DNA of 64,000 nt from Emydura subglobosa. Its lineage: Eukaryota > Chordata > Testudines > Chelidae. Under the pieces are notes generated by a model, which had not been told where the DNA came from, did no database searches, and was given only the letters and a program-made list of their open reading frames with translations. A program made the position numbers and the translations under genes. This document shows, one piece after another, positions 33,783 to 44,940 of the stretch (within the stretch, counting starts at the first letter, position 1; each line of letters begins with the position of its first letter). The stretch covers positions 22,629,851-22,693,850 of the forward strand of contig ML679959.1 in the NCBI GenBank assembly GCA_007922225.1. The letters run 5' to 3'.

Positions 33783-35440
33783 AAATTGTGTATGCAAGTA
33801 CATTGTCTGGTCTGTTTCTAATTTTGAAAATTGCTGGTAATGTTCTCATTGCCACTGCTACACTTAGTAGCAGTTCTAAAGCCAGTACCTACTAAATTGT
33901 GACTTTCTTTTTCTTATGCAAGAAAAGGGATGCCCCAGCTAGATCACAACCTTTAAAGTATTTGCTATCTTAAGCTTTCAAAACGCAAACATTCAGTGTG
34001 TTTTGGAGGACTAATCTATCTGCAAAATTTTGCAGGAGCTTAAGTGAGTTTAGAATTTCATATCTTAAAAGTTAATTTTTCTGGATTTAAAAAAATATTT
34101 TCAGTGGTTGTGGAATGGTATGACATGAAGAAGCAGAAGTAAACATAAGTACAGTGCAGCTTCCTTATGGGAATGTTGCTGTTGATGTTACAATGCAATG
34201 GCCTTTATTACAGAATTCAGACTGGACAATGGACGGTAGTTTTTGTGAGAAGGAGGAGCATTCTTTCATGCTTTTTTTTGAGATTCACAACTGTAGACCT
34301 CATCATGCTTAATCACAGGTAATTGTAAACTTTATCTGAATTACTAATTAGTAATAATTAGTAATAATATTCTCTCTGTTTAATATTTCCTCATAAATTG
34401 CATTACATGAATTTGTTAACGTGCTGTCACATAGCGATCTATATATCTCTTTCCTAAGCAATTTATAAGACTATTATTTCAAGATGTTTACTTTGTTAAA
34501 CTTTTCCCCCCAATTAATTGTGCATATACAATATAGGGATCTAGCTCCCCCTAGTGTATTAAAAACAAAGAAAGGTTTAATCTAACATTTAATACATTAA
34601 TAAATTAAAAATATGACTGTTTAGAGAAGCATCTCATCCAAATGGCCTTTTTGCTGGAAAAAAATGCATTGCACATCTTTGGAATCATACAAAGGGGTAA
34701 AAAGTACGACTTTTAAAAATAAATTTTCTTTCACAATTTTTCTAACCAACTTAAATTTACAGTATGCATAAAATAAAAATTATAAAAGTTAGTTGATAGG
34801 AAATTCATTGCTTGACATATTTTAAAACATCATAATGAGAGGTTGGGTTTTTGGGGGCATATTGCACATCTAAATTATGTCCCTTTAAAAAAATAAACAG
34901 TGACAAACTGAATTGTTTAGGGAAGCACTTTTAAAATGAAAGTATTTAGTTAAATCTTTTTTCTTCTTTTTGTAGCTGTTATACTGTATGTATCTAATGA
35001 AATCATAAAATGAAAATTATAGCTTCATTCTAGGGAGTGCGAAGACTTATTCCAACAGATGGCATCAAAACACCGGTCTGAACTATATGATTGCTGATTG
35101 TTAATTGCTTCTGTAAAACAATCCTTTTAAACAGAGTAATGCATTTTATCATACAGATTATAGTTCTACGCGTTTTGGTTTTTCAATGTGTGTTAACATT
35201 TTCTCCTCCAGTGTAAGATTTAGTGTTTGCATAATTATCAGATTAAACAACAGTGACTCATTTTTTTTAAAGAAATGAGGACAGGCAGATAAAGAATCAT
35301 GAATCACAATTTCTGTTTATTGAGAAAATGCTAAATTACTGTATAAGTGCATGCTTTTATAATATACAAAACAAGAGGAATGGACAGAGATGTCTCTCAA
35401 GTGTGAAAACAATGGATCTAGTCCGGGACACCTTCCTTGA
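33783..35440. other. AT-rich sequence, no repeats recognised
   Basis: A quiet stretch with few CpGs, many TAATTA-like words and no dispersed repeat I can name. It could be conserved non-coding DNA, but the sequence alone does not show that. Confidence 0.4.
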
Positions 35441-35475
35441 GAGATTCCCACTGACGTCAGTGGGAGTTTTCACTG
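35441..35475. repeat. Small-palindrome centre containing a perfect TGACGTCA
   Basis: CCCACTGACGTCAGTGGG at 35447-35464 is an exact 18-bp palindrome and the centre of a small MITE-like copy (followed by AGTTTTCACTG). Its middle, 35452-35459, is TGACGTCA, the full cAMP-response-element consensus. Occupancy by CREB/ATF proteins is only a possibility. Confidence 0.6.
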
Positions 35476-36639
35476 TGTATTGAATGCAGGATGTAAATTG
35501 ATATTGAAGAATAGCTATTAATCATTATGAAATCAATACCCCTGATTATCCATTTGCATTTTTCTTGAACAGTGAGGACTAAGTTTTGTCTTCGCATAAA
35601 ATGCCCAAACAGATGGGGAAAATTCTTGAGTGGTGGCTTTATTTGGCTGATCCAAGTGTATCCAGGTATATAGCACTACATTAGGGACCCAAGTTTGTTT
35701 CTTGGAGTTACTCTCTTATTCCTTACTCAGTAAGCTTGAGAGCATTCTAGAAGTGGTGTACTCCATTATGCGTGGCATGGTAAGCCTTGCACCTTTCTGA
35801 TAATGACACCTATCATTCGATCATCGGGTGTTGCTATTTAGTTCTCCTGGGGAATCCCATCCTGTTCTCCAGCTTCTGTGATTCAGGCCCTGTTGGGGTA
35901 GGTTCTCATAAAGGATTGTTATGAGCCTTTTGAGGCAGATGTTACCTGGATGTAGTGTGGTTGAGTTGGCTGTGGTGGTGGAGCTAAGTGCAGCTAGTAA
36001 ACCAAAAATAGATTTATATATTGTAGGACTTCTATTCAACCTTGTGATGATAAACTAACTAGTGGGTCTGTGCTCCGTTGCTGAATGGAATGCCAGGCCA
36101 CTCAAGTGTGCTGTCATATTGCTCTTTAGTGCCTACAGCTTACATTGAGTTTGAGCCCTATTACTGCTACAGCTAGTGAAGATTCTCTTTTTACCTCAAG
36201 TGGTAAAGGTCTGTGGTTTCTGAACTTAAGTTCTGACCTGATGTCATACATGTTTGTGGCTTAGCTGCCATTTATGGTCTCTGTTTGCAGCCATGCCTGG
36301 TTTAATTCTCTGTTTCTGGTCTTGCCAGATGTGCAGGGGCTGTATAGGCAGCACATTTAATCCCTATAGGAAGGGGTACCTTTTGTTGGTCAATATGGCA
36401 GCCCCTGTGGCCCATTTTTTAAAATGGCATTTCAGGGGTTTGACAGGAGTACCATTCAGTCCTCTTCTCTTATGAAGAGAGTGAGTATGATAGTCCTTTG
36501 AGTGGGGAGATGTAAAGCAGGAGAAATAGAGGGACAAAGGTAGGGATATGCAAGAGCTTTGGTATGAACCAATCCCATATTGCACCTAGTGAAGCTTTAT
36601 ACAACTTGAGTGTTTAAATCAAAATTTACAGTAAGATAA
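35476..36639. other. No feature recognised
   Basis: Moderately GC-balanced at 35800-36500. A CAGGGGCTG / CAGCCCCTG inverted pair at 36333-36408 hints at a decayed fold-back, too weak to annotate. Confidence 0.4.
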
Positions 36640-36892
36640 ATCTACAATGAAAGTTTTATTGATGTGGACATGGCAAAATGACGACAGACACATGCATGGA
36701 ATTAAGTGACCTATGGCAACTTTTATTAAACTGCTAACACAAGGGAGGGGCACTGCCCCTCCCCATCACCCATACTCTCCAATACCAGGCATTTAATTGG
36801 TTCAAGTGTGGGGGTTACAGGACTCCTTACCATATAACCCGTAACTGGTGCCAGGGTTACAGAGCTATTTACCATATAACCCATAACACAAG
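36640..36892 (-). mobile_element. Candidate LTR, minus strand
   Basis: Read on the minus strand the block begins TGTGTTATGGGTTATATGG, has two TATATGG-containing modules (36887-36855 and 36845-36813, 28 of 33 bases identical), then AATAAAA near 36728-36722 and a second AATAAA near 36660. A TG start, TATA-like words and polyadenylation signals in this order suggest a solo LTR or an LTR end. I see no matching partner LTR, primer-binding site or polypurine tract, and the 3' limit is unclear. Confidence 0.35.
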
Positions 36893-37189
36893 GTAGGCTC
36901 TCTTTAGCCTGTTCCCAGGACTCAGCTCTCTCTGAGTCCTAGCACCCTCCCTCCTGTGAGGGGGACAGAAGCTGCAGCAGGGTGGGGACCTCAGCCTGCG
37001 AGGGCCAAAAGGTCTAACCTCAGCCTGCAAAGGCCACAAGGTCTCACTCTATCACATGAGCCTGAGGCCTATCACCAAAATCCCAGGTCTTTTACCATTC
37101 ATTGTATTCTCTTAACTGCACTGGAACCTGGCTGCCCGTTGTGACGAGTAAGCAACACCATCCCAGTACCTCAGTTAGGTACCATGTGT
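36893..37189. other. GC-richer unassigned sequence
   Basis: Contains a direct duplication: CCTCAGCCTGCGAGGGCC and CCTCAGCCTGCAAAGGCC about 34 bases apart, each followed by AAAAGGTCT or ACAAGGTCT. It may be internal sequence of the element at 36640-36892 or an unrelated tandem. Confidence 0.4.
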
Positions 37190-37335
37190 GTTCCTGCTTA
37201 ACCCACTGTGGCTTGCAGGTGCTGCGAGGAAGGCAAAAATCATCCTTGTCCTCCACCTATTTGGCCCATGGGAGGAAAAAATACCTTCCTGACTCCATAA
37301 ACAAGCAATTGGCTAGATTCACGTCTGTCAGGCCA
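37190..37335 (-). mobile_element. CR1 LINE fragment
   Basis: GCTGCGAGGAAGGCAAAAAT, CCATGGGAGGAAAAAATACC and TTCCTGACTCCATAAACAAG follow the order of the CR1 3' region on the complementary strand, as in the clearer copy at 47805-48250. Only a middle segment is kept. Confidence 0.5.
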
Positions 37336-38399
37336 GGTTCCCATTCCTAGTTTGGGTGGGCTGGGTGGGCTGCTGGAATGGAGCAAAAAGAGGCTCCAGA
37401 TGGCCCCTGTGCTGGGCTAAATCCTAGGATCTGTGGAATGCTGGCCATTCAGCACCCATCTCCCACAGTTAGCCATTGGGTGCCAGAGACTCCCGGGGAG
37501 GAGCTACGTCTTGTCCCTTGGTATGTGCCTTCTTCCTTTGTTAGTGGGATTCTCCCCCTTTCATCGCCAGCCCCATCAGTTTCCCCCACATGTTGATGTG
37601 GATGGATGGCATTTATGAGTGAGATCTTCCTCAATTGACTCTGTTTGAAGGTGTGAATGAAGGCTTCTTAGTCCCAATGTACAAGTAGTGTTTTAATCCC
37701 CCTAAATCCAAAATAGGGATTTGTCACAATTGTGCATGGCATTCTCATTTGCCATAACGGATCTTCAAGCGGGGGCTGTATTCTGGCCATAAAGGAACAC
37801 TTATACTTCCAGCCCCCCTAAATTTGTATTCCCTACTGCTCACATGGATGCAATAAATGGCAAGTAAAGTGAAAGGAATAAATAGTGCACAAGAATGTCA
37901 GCAAATGAGAGATGTGATGACCCTAGAGAGATGGAGGAAACAACACTAAATCCATTCCCATATATTTGCTGCTGTATATGGTCCCAGTGCACTCTGTAGC
38001 ACTTAAGAATGTTATGTGGATTTCAAACAATCTCTGTAGTATTTTAGTACCATTAAGTTGTTTGGCAGCAGCCGATGCTGGTGACATCTGAAAGTGGCTG
38101 GGCAGAACTGACCAGTAAAACTGAATTGGATTCTTTTTACAGCATTACATACAGAAGATAATGTGTCTGATTTTGAACAGGGTAGAGACCTCTGATTACT
38201 TCTCCCCAGGAGAAGGGAATCCAGGGAGGAAATTTTAGCTCTAAAGGGCAGTTCATTTCTTGGGCTACTTCTGGAGTCGTTCAGGTATGCACTGCCACTT
38301 ACTGTGATCTAGGAGCAATGTGTCAATCTAGATGACTAGCCCTATGGAATAAAACCTTTATTTTGTACACACCACCATGAATTTACAAAGAGACAAACA
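37336..38399. other. No feature recognised
   Basis: 37340-37620 is relatively GC-rich with several overlapping short frames in different phases, none with a motif. The rest is ordinary. Confidence 0.4.
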
Positions 38400-38690
38400 G
38401 ATTAATACGATTTATTTAGGAATGGAGAAGAATCAGACTATCTATTGTAGAGATGTATAAAACAATGAATGATGTTGAAAAGGCCACTCCGGTGCTCTGA
38501 TTAAGTCTTTCCCATAATATTAGAACAAGAAGGTACTCAAAGATATTAAAAGGCAACCTAATTAAACTGATAAAAAGGGATTTTTTTAAAAATACAACAT
38601 TAGGCGCTCACTGCTACATTATATTATTAAGACGCAGGGCAAGTTTCAAAATAAGGGTTAGACTTTTCTGTGTCTGAAACACTATATTAT
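38400..38690 (+). mobile_element. CR1 LINE ORF2 C-terminal fragment
   Basis: The plus strand can be read as EMYKTMNDVEKATP, then LSLSHNIRTRRYSKIL and KGNLIKLI-RDFF. This corresponds to the C-terminal region of CR1 ORF2 (compare the minus-strand copy at 4644-4964). Stops interrupt it and the element ends without a recognisable CR1 tail. Confidence 0.6.
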
Positions 38691-38694
38691 GCTT

Positions 38695-38930
38695 TTCTTC
38701 TTCAAAGCAGTTCACAACAATTAGTTAATATTTATACCTGTTTCAAAGGATGTTATGTATTATATATTATCCCAAATGGGGAAATTGAGCCAAAGGTTAA
38801 TAGTTTGACTTTCAAAAATGGGTCCCAAAACTCCAACTGAAATCAGGCTGTAAGGAACCTACCAAGGTCACAGATGGCATCAGAGTGAGTACGGAACCAG
38901 GGAAGTGTCTGCTTCTCAGCCCTGTACTTA
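38695..38930 (-). repeat. MIR-type core-SINE relic, interrupted
   Basis: ATTATCCCAAATGGGGAAAT, TGAGCCAAAGGTTAATAG, then after about 60 unrelated bases CCAAGGTCACAGATGGCATC and AGTGAGTACGGAACCAGG. This is MIR on the minus strand split by a later insertion or duplication. Confidence 0.65.
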
Positions 38931-39194
38931 GGCTAGTATGTTATGCTTTTCTCTAAGAATATTATTTGCAGTTGCACAAGGATAGAAATGATAAGGCTTA
39001 TCTAGCTTCATGCTTCAGGACATAAACCTACTACTAGGTGGACTGAAAAAGATTTCTCCTACTTTATTGTACTGCACAAATATATTCGACATGAGTGTTC
39101 CTCTTCCTCTGAATCATTTTGAGTGGACCACAATGAGCATCAGGACTGTAATCTAGATGTACCATTGGAATGGTTCATTATGATTGGTGGTGTG
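38931..39194. other. No feature recognised
   Basis: Unassigned short interval. Confidence 0.4.
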
Positions 39195-39395
39195 TGTTAG
39201 TTAAGAGAACCTACAGTTAGGCTCCTGAATTCTTATTTAGGTACCTGGATAAATGGCCTGGTTTTTACAAATAGTTGAGTCAATGAGAGTTATTGGGAGT
39301 TATTTTGAAAATAAGGCTACTTATTAAGGTGCCTGCATAAAGACTTTGGAGGCTAACTTTTGACACCTTTTAAAAAAAATCTTGGCCTCTCTCTC
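39195..39395. repeat. TTAGGTGCCTAAA-type dispersed repeat
   Basis: CAGTTAGGCTCCTGAATTCT, TTATTTAGGTACCTGGATAA, TATTAAGGTGCCTGCATAAA, GGAGGCTAACTTTTGACACC and AATCTTGGCC are repeated, partly inverted words of one family. Fragments of it occur at 26340-26660. Non-coding and probably MITE-like. Confidence 0.55.
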
Positions 39396-39417
39396 TCTCT
39401 TTTTTTAAGAGAGAGAG
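39387..39417. repeat. CT/GA hairpin
   Basis: A (CT)n tract, a T run with AA, then (GA)n form a small perfect inverted repeat. Confidence 0.7.
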
Positions 39418-39960
39418 TTAATTCTCCAGGTGTGTAGCCAAATAATGACCATGTATTTGAGTTGTTCATATCTGCAGTTCATTCTTACTGCCAGATCTAC
39501 AACACCAATGTGTACCTGATGTGTATTCAAAGATGCCTTATACGTGCACAAAGACCAACAAACAAAACGGATGATTCACCTATTAATCTTGCTGATGGGG
39601 ATTTTGCCTTTAGTACGTGCAATACAATGCATACAGCGTATGAACTATGAGAAAAGGCACCAACACTTGTTTTAAAAAAATTAAAGAGGTTTTTAACTAC
39701 TTGGTACATACAAACCACAGAACTGTCATATTAAACTAGGTGTGATGTGAATTATATGGGTCAATCATTCAAAGTGATATCATCTGTCATCATCACAAGA
39801 GGTTTTCACAATGCCCTAGGTTGTAGAAGCAGGCCTGCCTAGCAGAGTTGTAAGTACATTGTAAAAATAGTCAAATCACATGCAGTTCATTGGTTGCCCT
39901 GATAAGCCATTTTAACAAACACAAATAACAAGAAATCATAAACATATCAAATATTCATTT
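39418..39960. other. No feature recognised
   Basis: Unassigned AT-rich sequence. Confidence 0.4.
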
Positions 39961-40032
39961 GGGGTCTGACTTCATACTGTTAAAATCAATGGGAGCCTCA
40001 CTATTGACTGCAATGAGCATAGGCTCAGGCCC
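39961..40032. repeat. Short palindromic MITE-like repeat
   Basis: GGGGTCTGACTTCATACTGT, AAAATCAATGGGAGCCTCAC, TATTGACTGCAATGAGCATA and GGCTCAGGCCC give the mirrored ATCAATGGGAG / ATTGACTGCAATG centre of the family. Confidence 0.65.
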
Positions 40033-41424
40033 ATGCACCATGAAATGTATTGCACATCACAATCTCATGCCACATTCAATGCACTCTGTGCCAGCAGTTT
40101 AGATCTGCCACTCAGATTTTAACTAGTGGGGATCACTAGTTTGAGCAGGATCATTATCAAACCTGTAAACCACTATTTCACCGAAGATATTGTCACAAAG
40201 ACATTTTTTGGCTACCCTTTCTTACTCGAGTAGTCCTTTCACAGGCTAGTAATTAAGTTGGCTTCAGTTGGACTAATTGTGAGAAGAGGTATTGGGCCCT
40301 CTTGGACAGTAAATCAGTAATAAATATGTAACAATTCAGTTTCATTCACAGTACCTATCTCCAATGTGCAAAAATATATATAATCCAATTATAAAAAGTC
40401 TGTCACTTTCCCTGTTGTTATAGTTAATGTTTGAGAATCTGGCTTTTCATTTGTTTATTTTTCAAATGTTGTCTTATTGGGGTCATTTTCAAATAGAATT
40501 TGCAGCTTTCCTCGATATTTTAATCTATCCTATTTTTTCCTGCTCTGTCTGTTAATGTAGCTTTAATGTTTCATATAAAAATGTATTTCAGCAAAACTCC
40601 ATAGTATAGTTACCAGGATCTTACCAAAAAAAAAGAAAAAAAAAGCCAGTTCGGTCCCTAATAAGGATGTTTTGTTGTGTTTATTTTTAAACACATTTCA
40701 CCAGGTTCTCTGGGCAGAATTAAAATAAATGAATCCTACAAACATCTTCATTATGAAACATCCTAGGCAAAAAAAAAAAGGAGAATGTGAATTAGGACTG
40801 TATTCTTAGCATAGTTCATAATAAATGTTATCTTTATGACAAGCTTGAACATAAATTGCTGAATCCCTAACAAAAAGCATGTGAAACAATTGGCTAATTA
40901 GGAAAAGAAAGGCGGGGGGGGAAAGCAATATTTGTTTTCCTTCACAGCCTAGATAAATAACCCTTAACATGAATACATAACTTATTTTGAATGATCTGTT
41001 GTGTCAGTATCTGGCATGTCTTTTTTAGTCACAACAATTAAGTATATGTGTAAATGGAAATGCAGACTATCTGTCATTGTCCATTTCTTGGTGGTGAAGC
41101 ATACAGCCTGCCTCCCAGCAAGATCATTTTGCCAGGATGGGAGTGTTCTGGTCACAAAATGCAGAGCTGATTACCTCATCGAAACACATTAATCCTGGCA
41201 AGCCCTTCCACTATAGAATGTCCATTGTCTGTAATAGGTCAGTTGTTAGACGGCTTTCAAACCTGTCTATGGGCATACATTTTATTTACTTACCTACTGT
41301 AGCAAAAGTGATATGTCATAATGAAATCTGAAGTTGCATGAAGAAAAGGTATATCAATGTGGAAGGGGCAGAGAGCCAAATATGCCTCCCTCAGAGAAGG
41401 GAAAATGTACTTTTGTCGACACAA
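40033..41424. other. No feature recognised
   Basis: AT-rich. Several A runs and one G run (40912-40920) are the only simple patterns. Confidence 0.45.
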
Positions 41425-41525
41425 ATTACTGGGCTCAATGGAGGAGTTACCCGATGAAATTCTATATGGGAGGTCAAGCTAGATTATCTAATGGCCACTT
41501 TTGGCCTTAAAATCTTTGAATCTTA
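41425..41525 (+). mobile_element. CR1 LINE 3'-end fragment
   Basis: GAGGAGTTACCCGATGAAAT then TGGGAGGTCAAGCTAGATTA, TCTAATGGCCACTTTTGGCC and TTAAAATCTTTGAATCTTA are the CR1 3' terminus on the plus strand. Confidence 0.8.
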
Positions 41526-42599
41526 AAGTGAAGAGAGGGATCACTCAGTGCATATTTTAAAACACTTATTCTCATTTTGATGTATGATAACTTGAGATTT
41601 ATATAACAGGAATGAATATCACAATTTTTCATTTGTTAAAATTTGTACACCGCATTCCAAAAATTCTACAACTACTGGCGTGCTACTGTGCTATTTACAT
41701 CAGACTGGGTCCAGTGCAAGAGGCCTATAAAATGTTAAAGAGCAATCATATGCACAGAATAAGTTTCATAACCTCTCCAGCCGCCACTTAGTTCCACCAA
41801 TAAATCTTATATCCCCAAGATTATCAGTTCATAATAGAAAATAACTTATTTCAGTCATAACATGCAAAAGCGTTTCAGACATAAATATGAAAATACCTAA
41901 TGATGCTACTAAATTTTGTCTTAATTGTAAATGTGATTAATAACCCTGCTATTCAAAATAACTCTTCCTTATGGATTCTTGAAAGTTCAAAATATATGTT
42001 CCATGCTCTTTGGTAGTACAGGCATGCGGTATGTTGCTCATGAATGTTCTTTTTCAAGAAAAATAAGTCGTTTTAAGGGGGAAAAAAGGGTGGGAGGGAT
42101 TAGATTGTGCAAAGAAAAAGAGGAAAGAATGGGGAAATTAAATCCGAGATCTCCCAACCTTGATAATGTCCTTTAAACCAGGTTTGTAATATATATTTTA
42201 ATAATAAATATGAGGAATCTGTCATGGCTACTGCCCCTCTTGTTGCAAATACTTTTCATTAACTACACAGATAAGTGTTTTAGTTCAAAGGCCACTGACT
42301 CTAACTTCACCTTCTACCCCAAAGAAGTCCTGTTCACCTGGTTGCAGCCATAAAGGATTAATAATCCAAGACCTGCTAAATGCCAATGCTACCTATTGCC
42401 ACATCTCAGCACTGGTCAGATTCAACCGTGATGTCTGTCCTCAAAGGGGAAACTGTACTACAAATGCTACCAAAGAACTAACAACGAGTCCTGGCCACTG
42501 ACCTCATTTGTCCCATAAATTCTAAACACTTTCTAAACAGTGCAAAATTACTAATCTAGTTAGTTAGATAGGCAATGGGGTTTTGTAGAATCTGCAAAA
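41526..42599. other. No feature recognised
   Basis: At 42290-42500 the sequence has a more coding-like, CpG-poor balanced composition, but no frame or motif I can name. Confidence 0.4.
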
Positions 42600-42690
42600 C
42601 CCCATTGCCCAGTTAAAGCAAATGACTGGGAATCAGGGCTCCTGGGTTCTGTTTTTGTCACTGGCAAAAGTTTGAGAAAATCTCTGAGCC
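42600..42690 (+). repeat. Possible MIR-type SINE relic
   Basis: GGGAATCAGGGCTCCTGGGT, TCTGTTTTTGTCACTGGCAA and ATCTCTGAGCCTTTCTTTGC are in the MIR order but heavily diverged. Confidence 0.4.
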
Positions 42691-42769
42691 TTTCTTTGCT
42701 GATTTGCCCAAAAGGCTATACAAGTATATTTTGAGGCTTTTGTATAGTGCTGAGATTTTTGGATGGAAA

Positions 42770-43010
42770 GGTAGCAACACCGCTCTGCACCCAACAGACA
42801 GTCCACAAATATCTACCATTAACATCCCTCTGAACAAAGGGAATAAAACTATAAGAGAGGAGAAAATTCCTGTGCAGTACAGACACAATGCTGAGGAGAA
42901 ATTCCTTCCTGCCCCCAGATATGGCAATAGGACAAGCTCTGTGCAATTCCAGGAGAATCATGAACCTCTGAAATGTAAACCAGCCCTTATCCCAGCCATC
43001 CCAAATAGAG
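42770..43010 (-). mobile_element. Possible CR1-like fragment
   Basis: GGAGAAATTCCTTCCTGCCC and CAGATATGGCAATAGGACAA resemble the complement of the CR1 3' region (GAAATTGCTTCCTGATCCCC and AATATGGTGATCA at 48070-48105). The rest is not clearly homologous. The 105-codon and 130-codon frames here are not convincing genes. Confidence 0.35.
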
Positions 43011-43140
43011 GTTCCATATGACAGAAAGATGGGACTAGGAAGTGACTGAGAGGTATGTGTTTCCTCCATGCCAGCAGATCTTATGCCCCCCAAAGGCATA
43101 AGAAACAAACCCTAATCTGGGGAATCTAGCATCTCGTGCC

Positions 43141-43412
43141 TATTACTTGTAGCCGTGTCGGTCCCTTGATATTAGAGAGACAAGATGGGGGACGTATTAT
43201 CTTTTATTGGACCAAGTACCTTGAATGGTCCCTTACAAAATGTGCTAACTACTGATGATAAACAATCTGTTCCACCTTGCATTTGCTATGATCCTGGGTG
43301 TTCCTTTCCCAGACCTGAAGAAGTGCTCTGTGGAGCTTGAAAGCTTGTCTCTCTCACCCACAGAAGTTGGTCCAATAAAAGATATTACCTCACCCACCTC
43401 ATCTCTGTAGCC
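43141..43412. mobile_element. Penelope-like repeat with inverted termini
   Basis: The right terminus (43367-43408: TTGGTCCAATAAAAGATATT, ACCTCACCCACC) recurs inverted at the left (43175-43215: ACGTATTATCTTTTATTGGA, CCAA). Between them are CTGTTCCACCTTGCATTTGC and a hammerhead-like core at 43315-43342. The layout mirrors the PLE palindrome at 27268-27430: an inverted terminal segment in front of a ribozyme-like core. I know this sequence as a common turtle repeat. The link to PLEs is inferred from the core and layout, since no GIY-YIG or RT piece is present. Confidence 0.6.
43315..43342 (+). ncRNA. Hammerhead-ribozyme-like core, second repeat family
   Basis: Plus strand: CTGAAGA (43315-43321), one A, GTGCT (43323-43327), loop CTGTGG, AGCTT (43334-43338), GAAA (43339-43342), then GCTTGTC. 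Stem II pairs with one mismatch and one G-U pair. The same pattern, CTGANGA, an extra A, stem II, GAAAGCTT, is at 31384-31411. A firm stem III is not visible, so activity is doubtful. Confidence 0.4.
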
Positions 43413-43690
43413 CCAGGTTGTGTTGCCAGAATGTGTGAAAGGGTCATGTGGGAGGGTGTTGGGAGGAAGGGCGCAGGTCCTGCCTCTAGGGAGGTGGAGG
43501 TCAGGTGCTGCCCTGGCGGGAGATGGGAGGCCCTTAGAGGGAGGGGAGGTGCAGAAACCATCCTGCACTCACCTGACAGTGGTGGTTCCTGTCCCACAGG
43601 GCTGGCTGGACTTTGCTTAGCTATCAGCTATGAGTGTTGCTGCCACCTTGTGCTCTAGGTCACAGCATTGCTCAGGTTTGGTCCAGCTGC
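43413..43690. other. GC-rich unassigned sequence
   Basis: Locally GC- and G-rich on the plus strand, with overlapping frames in several phases. No motif, no CpG clustering strong enough to call an island. Confidence 0.4.
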
Positions 43691-44063
43691 CTCATTGGGG
43701 TTGAGACAGGCTAAATGTGATTGAGTGGTGCTGGGATTCTGTGCGCCAGCTCACAACCCCATTCACAGAAATTTGGCCTACCCAGCTCCCCATCAGTGGA
43801 GTGAAGCCAAACCCAGGCAGTGCTGACTGGAGCAAGGAGCCAAGTCCTGCCAGCCCCATGGGACAGGAGCTGCCAGAACTGCCTCTATGGTATGCACAGT
43901 GCACTTATTTAGTACTTATTACATTAATCTTTATATTATGTATTGTGGGTGAGAAATATTTAGTAAGCCAGATGTTTTTTTGCACTAAAGCTGTTTACTG
44001 GATTGTGACAGGCCATCAAGGTTTACAAATGGGTCCTGAGCCCAAAAAGATTGAGAACCACTG
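43691..44063. mobile_element. hAT-type element, right end only recognised
   Basis: The right terminus GATTGAGAACCACTG (ending 44063) is the hAT inverted repeat CAGTGGTTCTCAATC in reverse. It is preceded by TTTACAAATGGGTCCTGAGC, a usual subterminal layout for these MITEs. The left end is not found; a CAGTGGTGGTTCC at 43577 is a weak candidate without a matching target duplication. The 120-codon frame 43717-44079 overlaps the element and is not accepted as a gene. Confidence 0.5.
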
Positions 44064-44804
44064 CTCCACGGGGTTGTGAAATCTCTGAATATCTAGAACA
44101 GGCCCTGCCTCCAATCTGCAGGCAAGGTGGAAAGGAGGGGAAAACAACTCTGGTGGCCTGACAGCTACAGTCCATGTGGAAGGGCAGGGTCATGACTGCC
44201 GGGATTCCCTCATCAGAGCAGGCTTAGCAGGAGGGATTCCCGTGCAGGGAGTTGGGAATCCCCATTTTATATCTCCTAATAGCACATTTATTTGGTTATG
44301 GCTGGTTGCATGTGTGCCTGCACACATTTCGCAAGCATGGATTGATAATGGTGCTGTGCATTTCTTCAGGATCGCACAGTGCTTTTCAAGCTTCGTGGCA
44401 CCCCTGTTATGGAGGTAAACAGGACCCAAATCTCTCAAAACCTGTGGTCTTTATTTATTTATTTGTTTATTTATTTAACCCACTACACTCTGCTTCCACT
44501 GGTGCTAAAGGCAGCTGTCCTTAGGTCTGTGTAGCAAAGCATCCACTACTTCCAGATAATTTCCTATACTGTTAGTCCCTTATATATGTCAAGTTTCATT
44601 GATATGATGACTCAATCTTCCTTCTCCTGTTTCATTATATCACCAACATGTCTCCATGTACTTACAGAATGAAATGTTACGAATTAAAAGGCTCTATTAA
44701 ATTAGGTAATTAAATCTCAAATGCATTTACAAACATAGTTTAACGAGTTAATGATCTGAGTCTTTTTATGTACATTTATTAAAAAATAAAGACAGTCCTG
44801 AGTA
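44064..44804. other. No gene; TTTA repeat at 44448-44476
   Basis: A short (TTTA)n tract is the only recognisable pattern. Confidence 0.45.
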
Positions 44805-44940
44805 ACTAAGGACCATATTCTGATATCCTTATTTGTGTTGAGTAGTACCTTTTCTCTTGAATAGTCCCACTGAAATGAATAGGCCTATTTATGGAGCAAG
44901 ATACCATTCAGTGGGATAGAAGATGAAGAGCCTGGGCCAA
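44805..44940. repeat. Short palindromic MITE-like repeat, degenerate
   Basis: CTAAGGACCATATTCTGATA, TAGTCCCACTGAAATGAATA, GGAGCAAGATACCATTCAGT and AGCCTGGGCCAAATTTTAAA carry the mirrored CCACTGAAA / CATTCAGTGGG centre. Confidence 0.5.

Noticed and set aside
36956..37634. Short plus and minus frames of 60-80 codons in GC-rich sequence
   Set aside because: Overlapping in several phases, partly within a CR1 fragment, with no domain or splice support.
42704..43108. 105-codon plus and 130-codon minus frames overlapping each other
   Set aside because: Opposite-strand shadows in moderately GC-balanced sequence. No motif in either.
43400..43620. CpG island promoter
   Set aside because: G-rich but with too few CpG dinucleotides and no gene start downstream.
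43245..43658. Several overlapping frames near a GC-rich patch
   Set aside because: Four frames in different phases and strands, all without motifs; they partly cover the PLE-like repeat.
43717..44079. 120-codon plus frame
   Set aside because: Overlaps a hAT-type right terminus. A short hydrophobic stretch is not enough to call a membrane protein.
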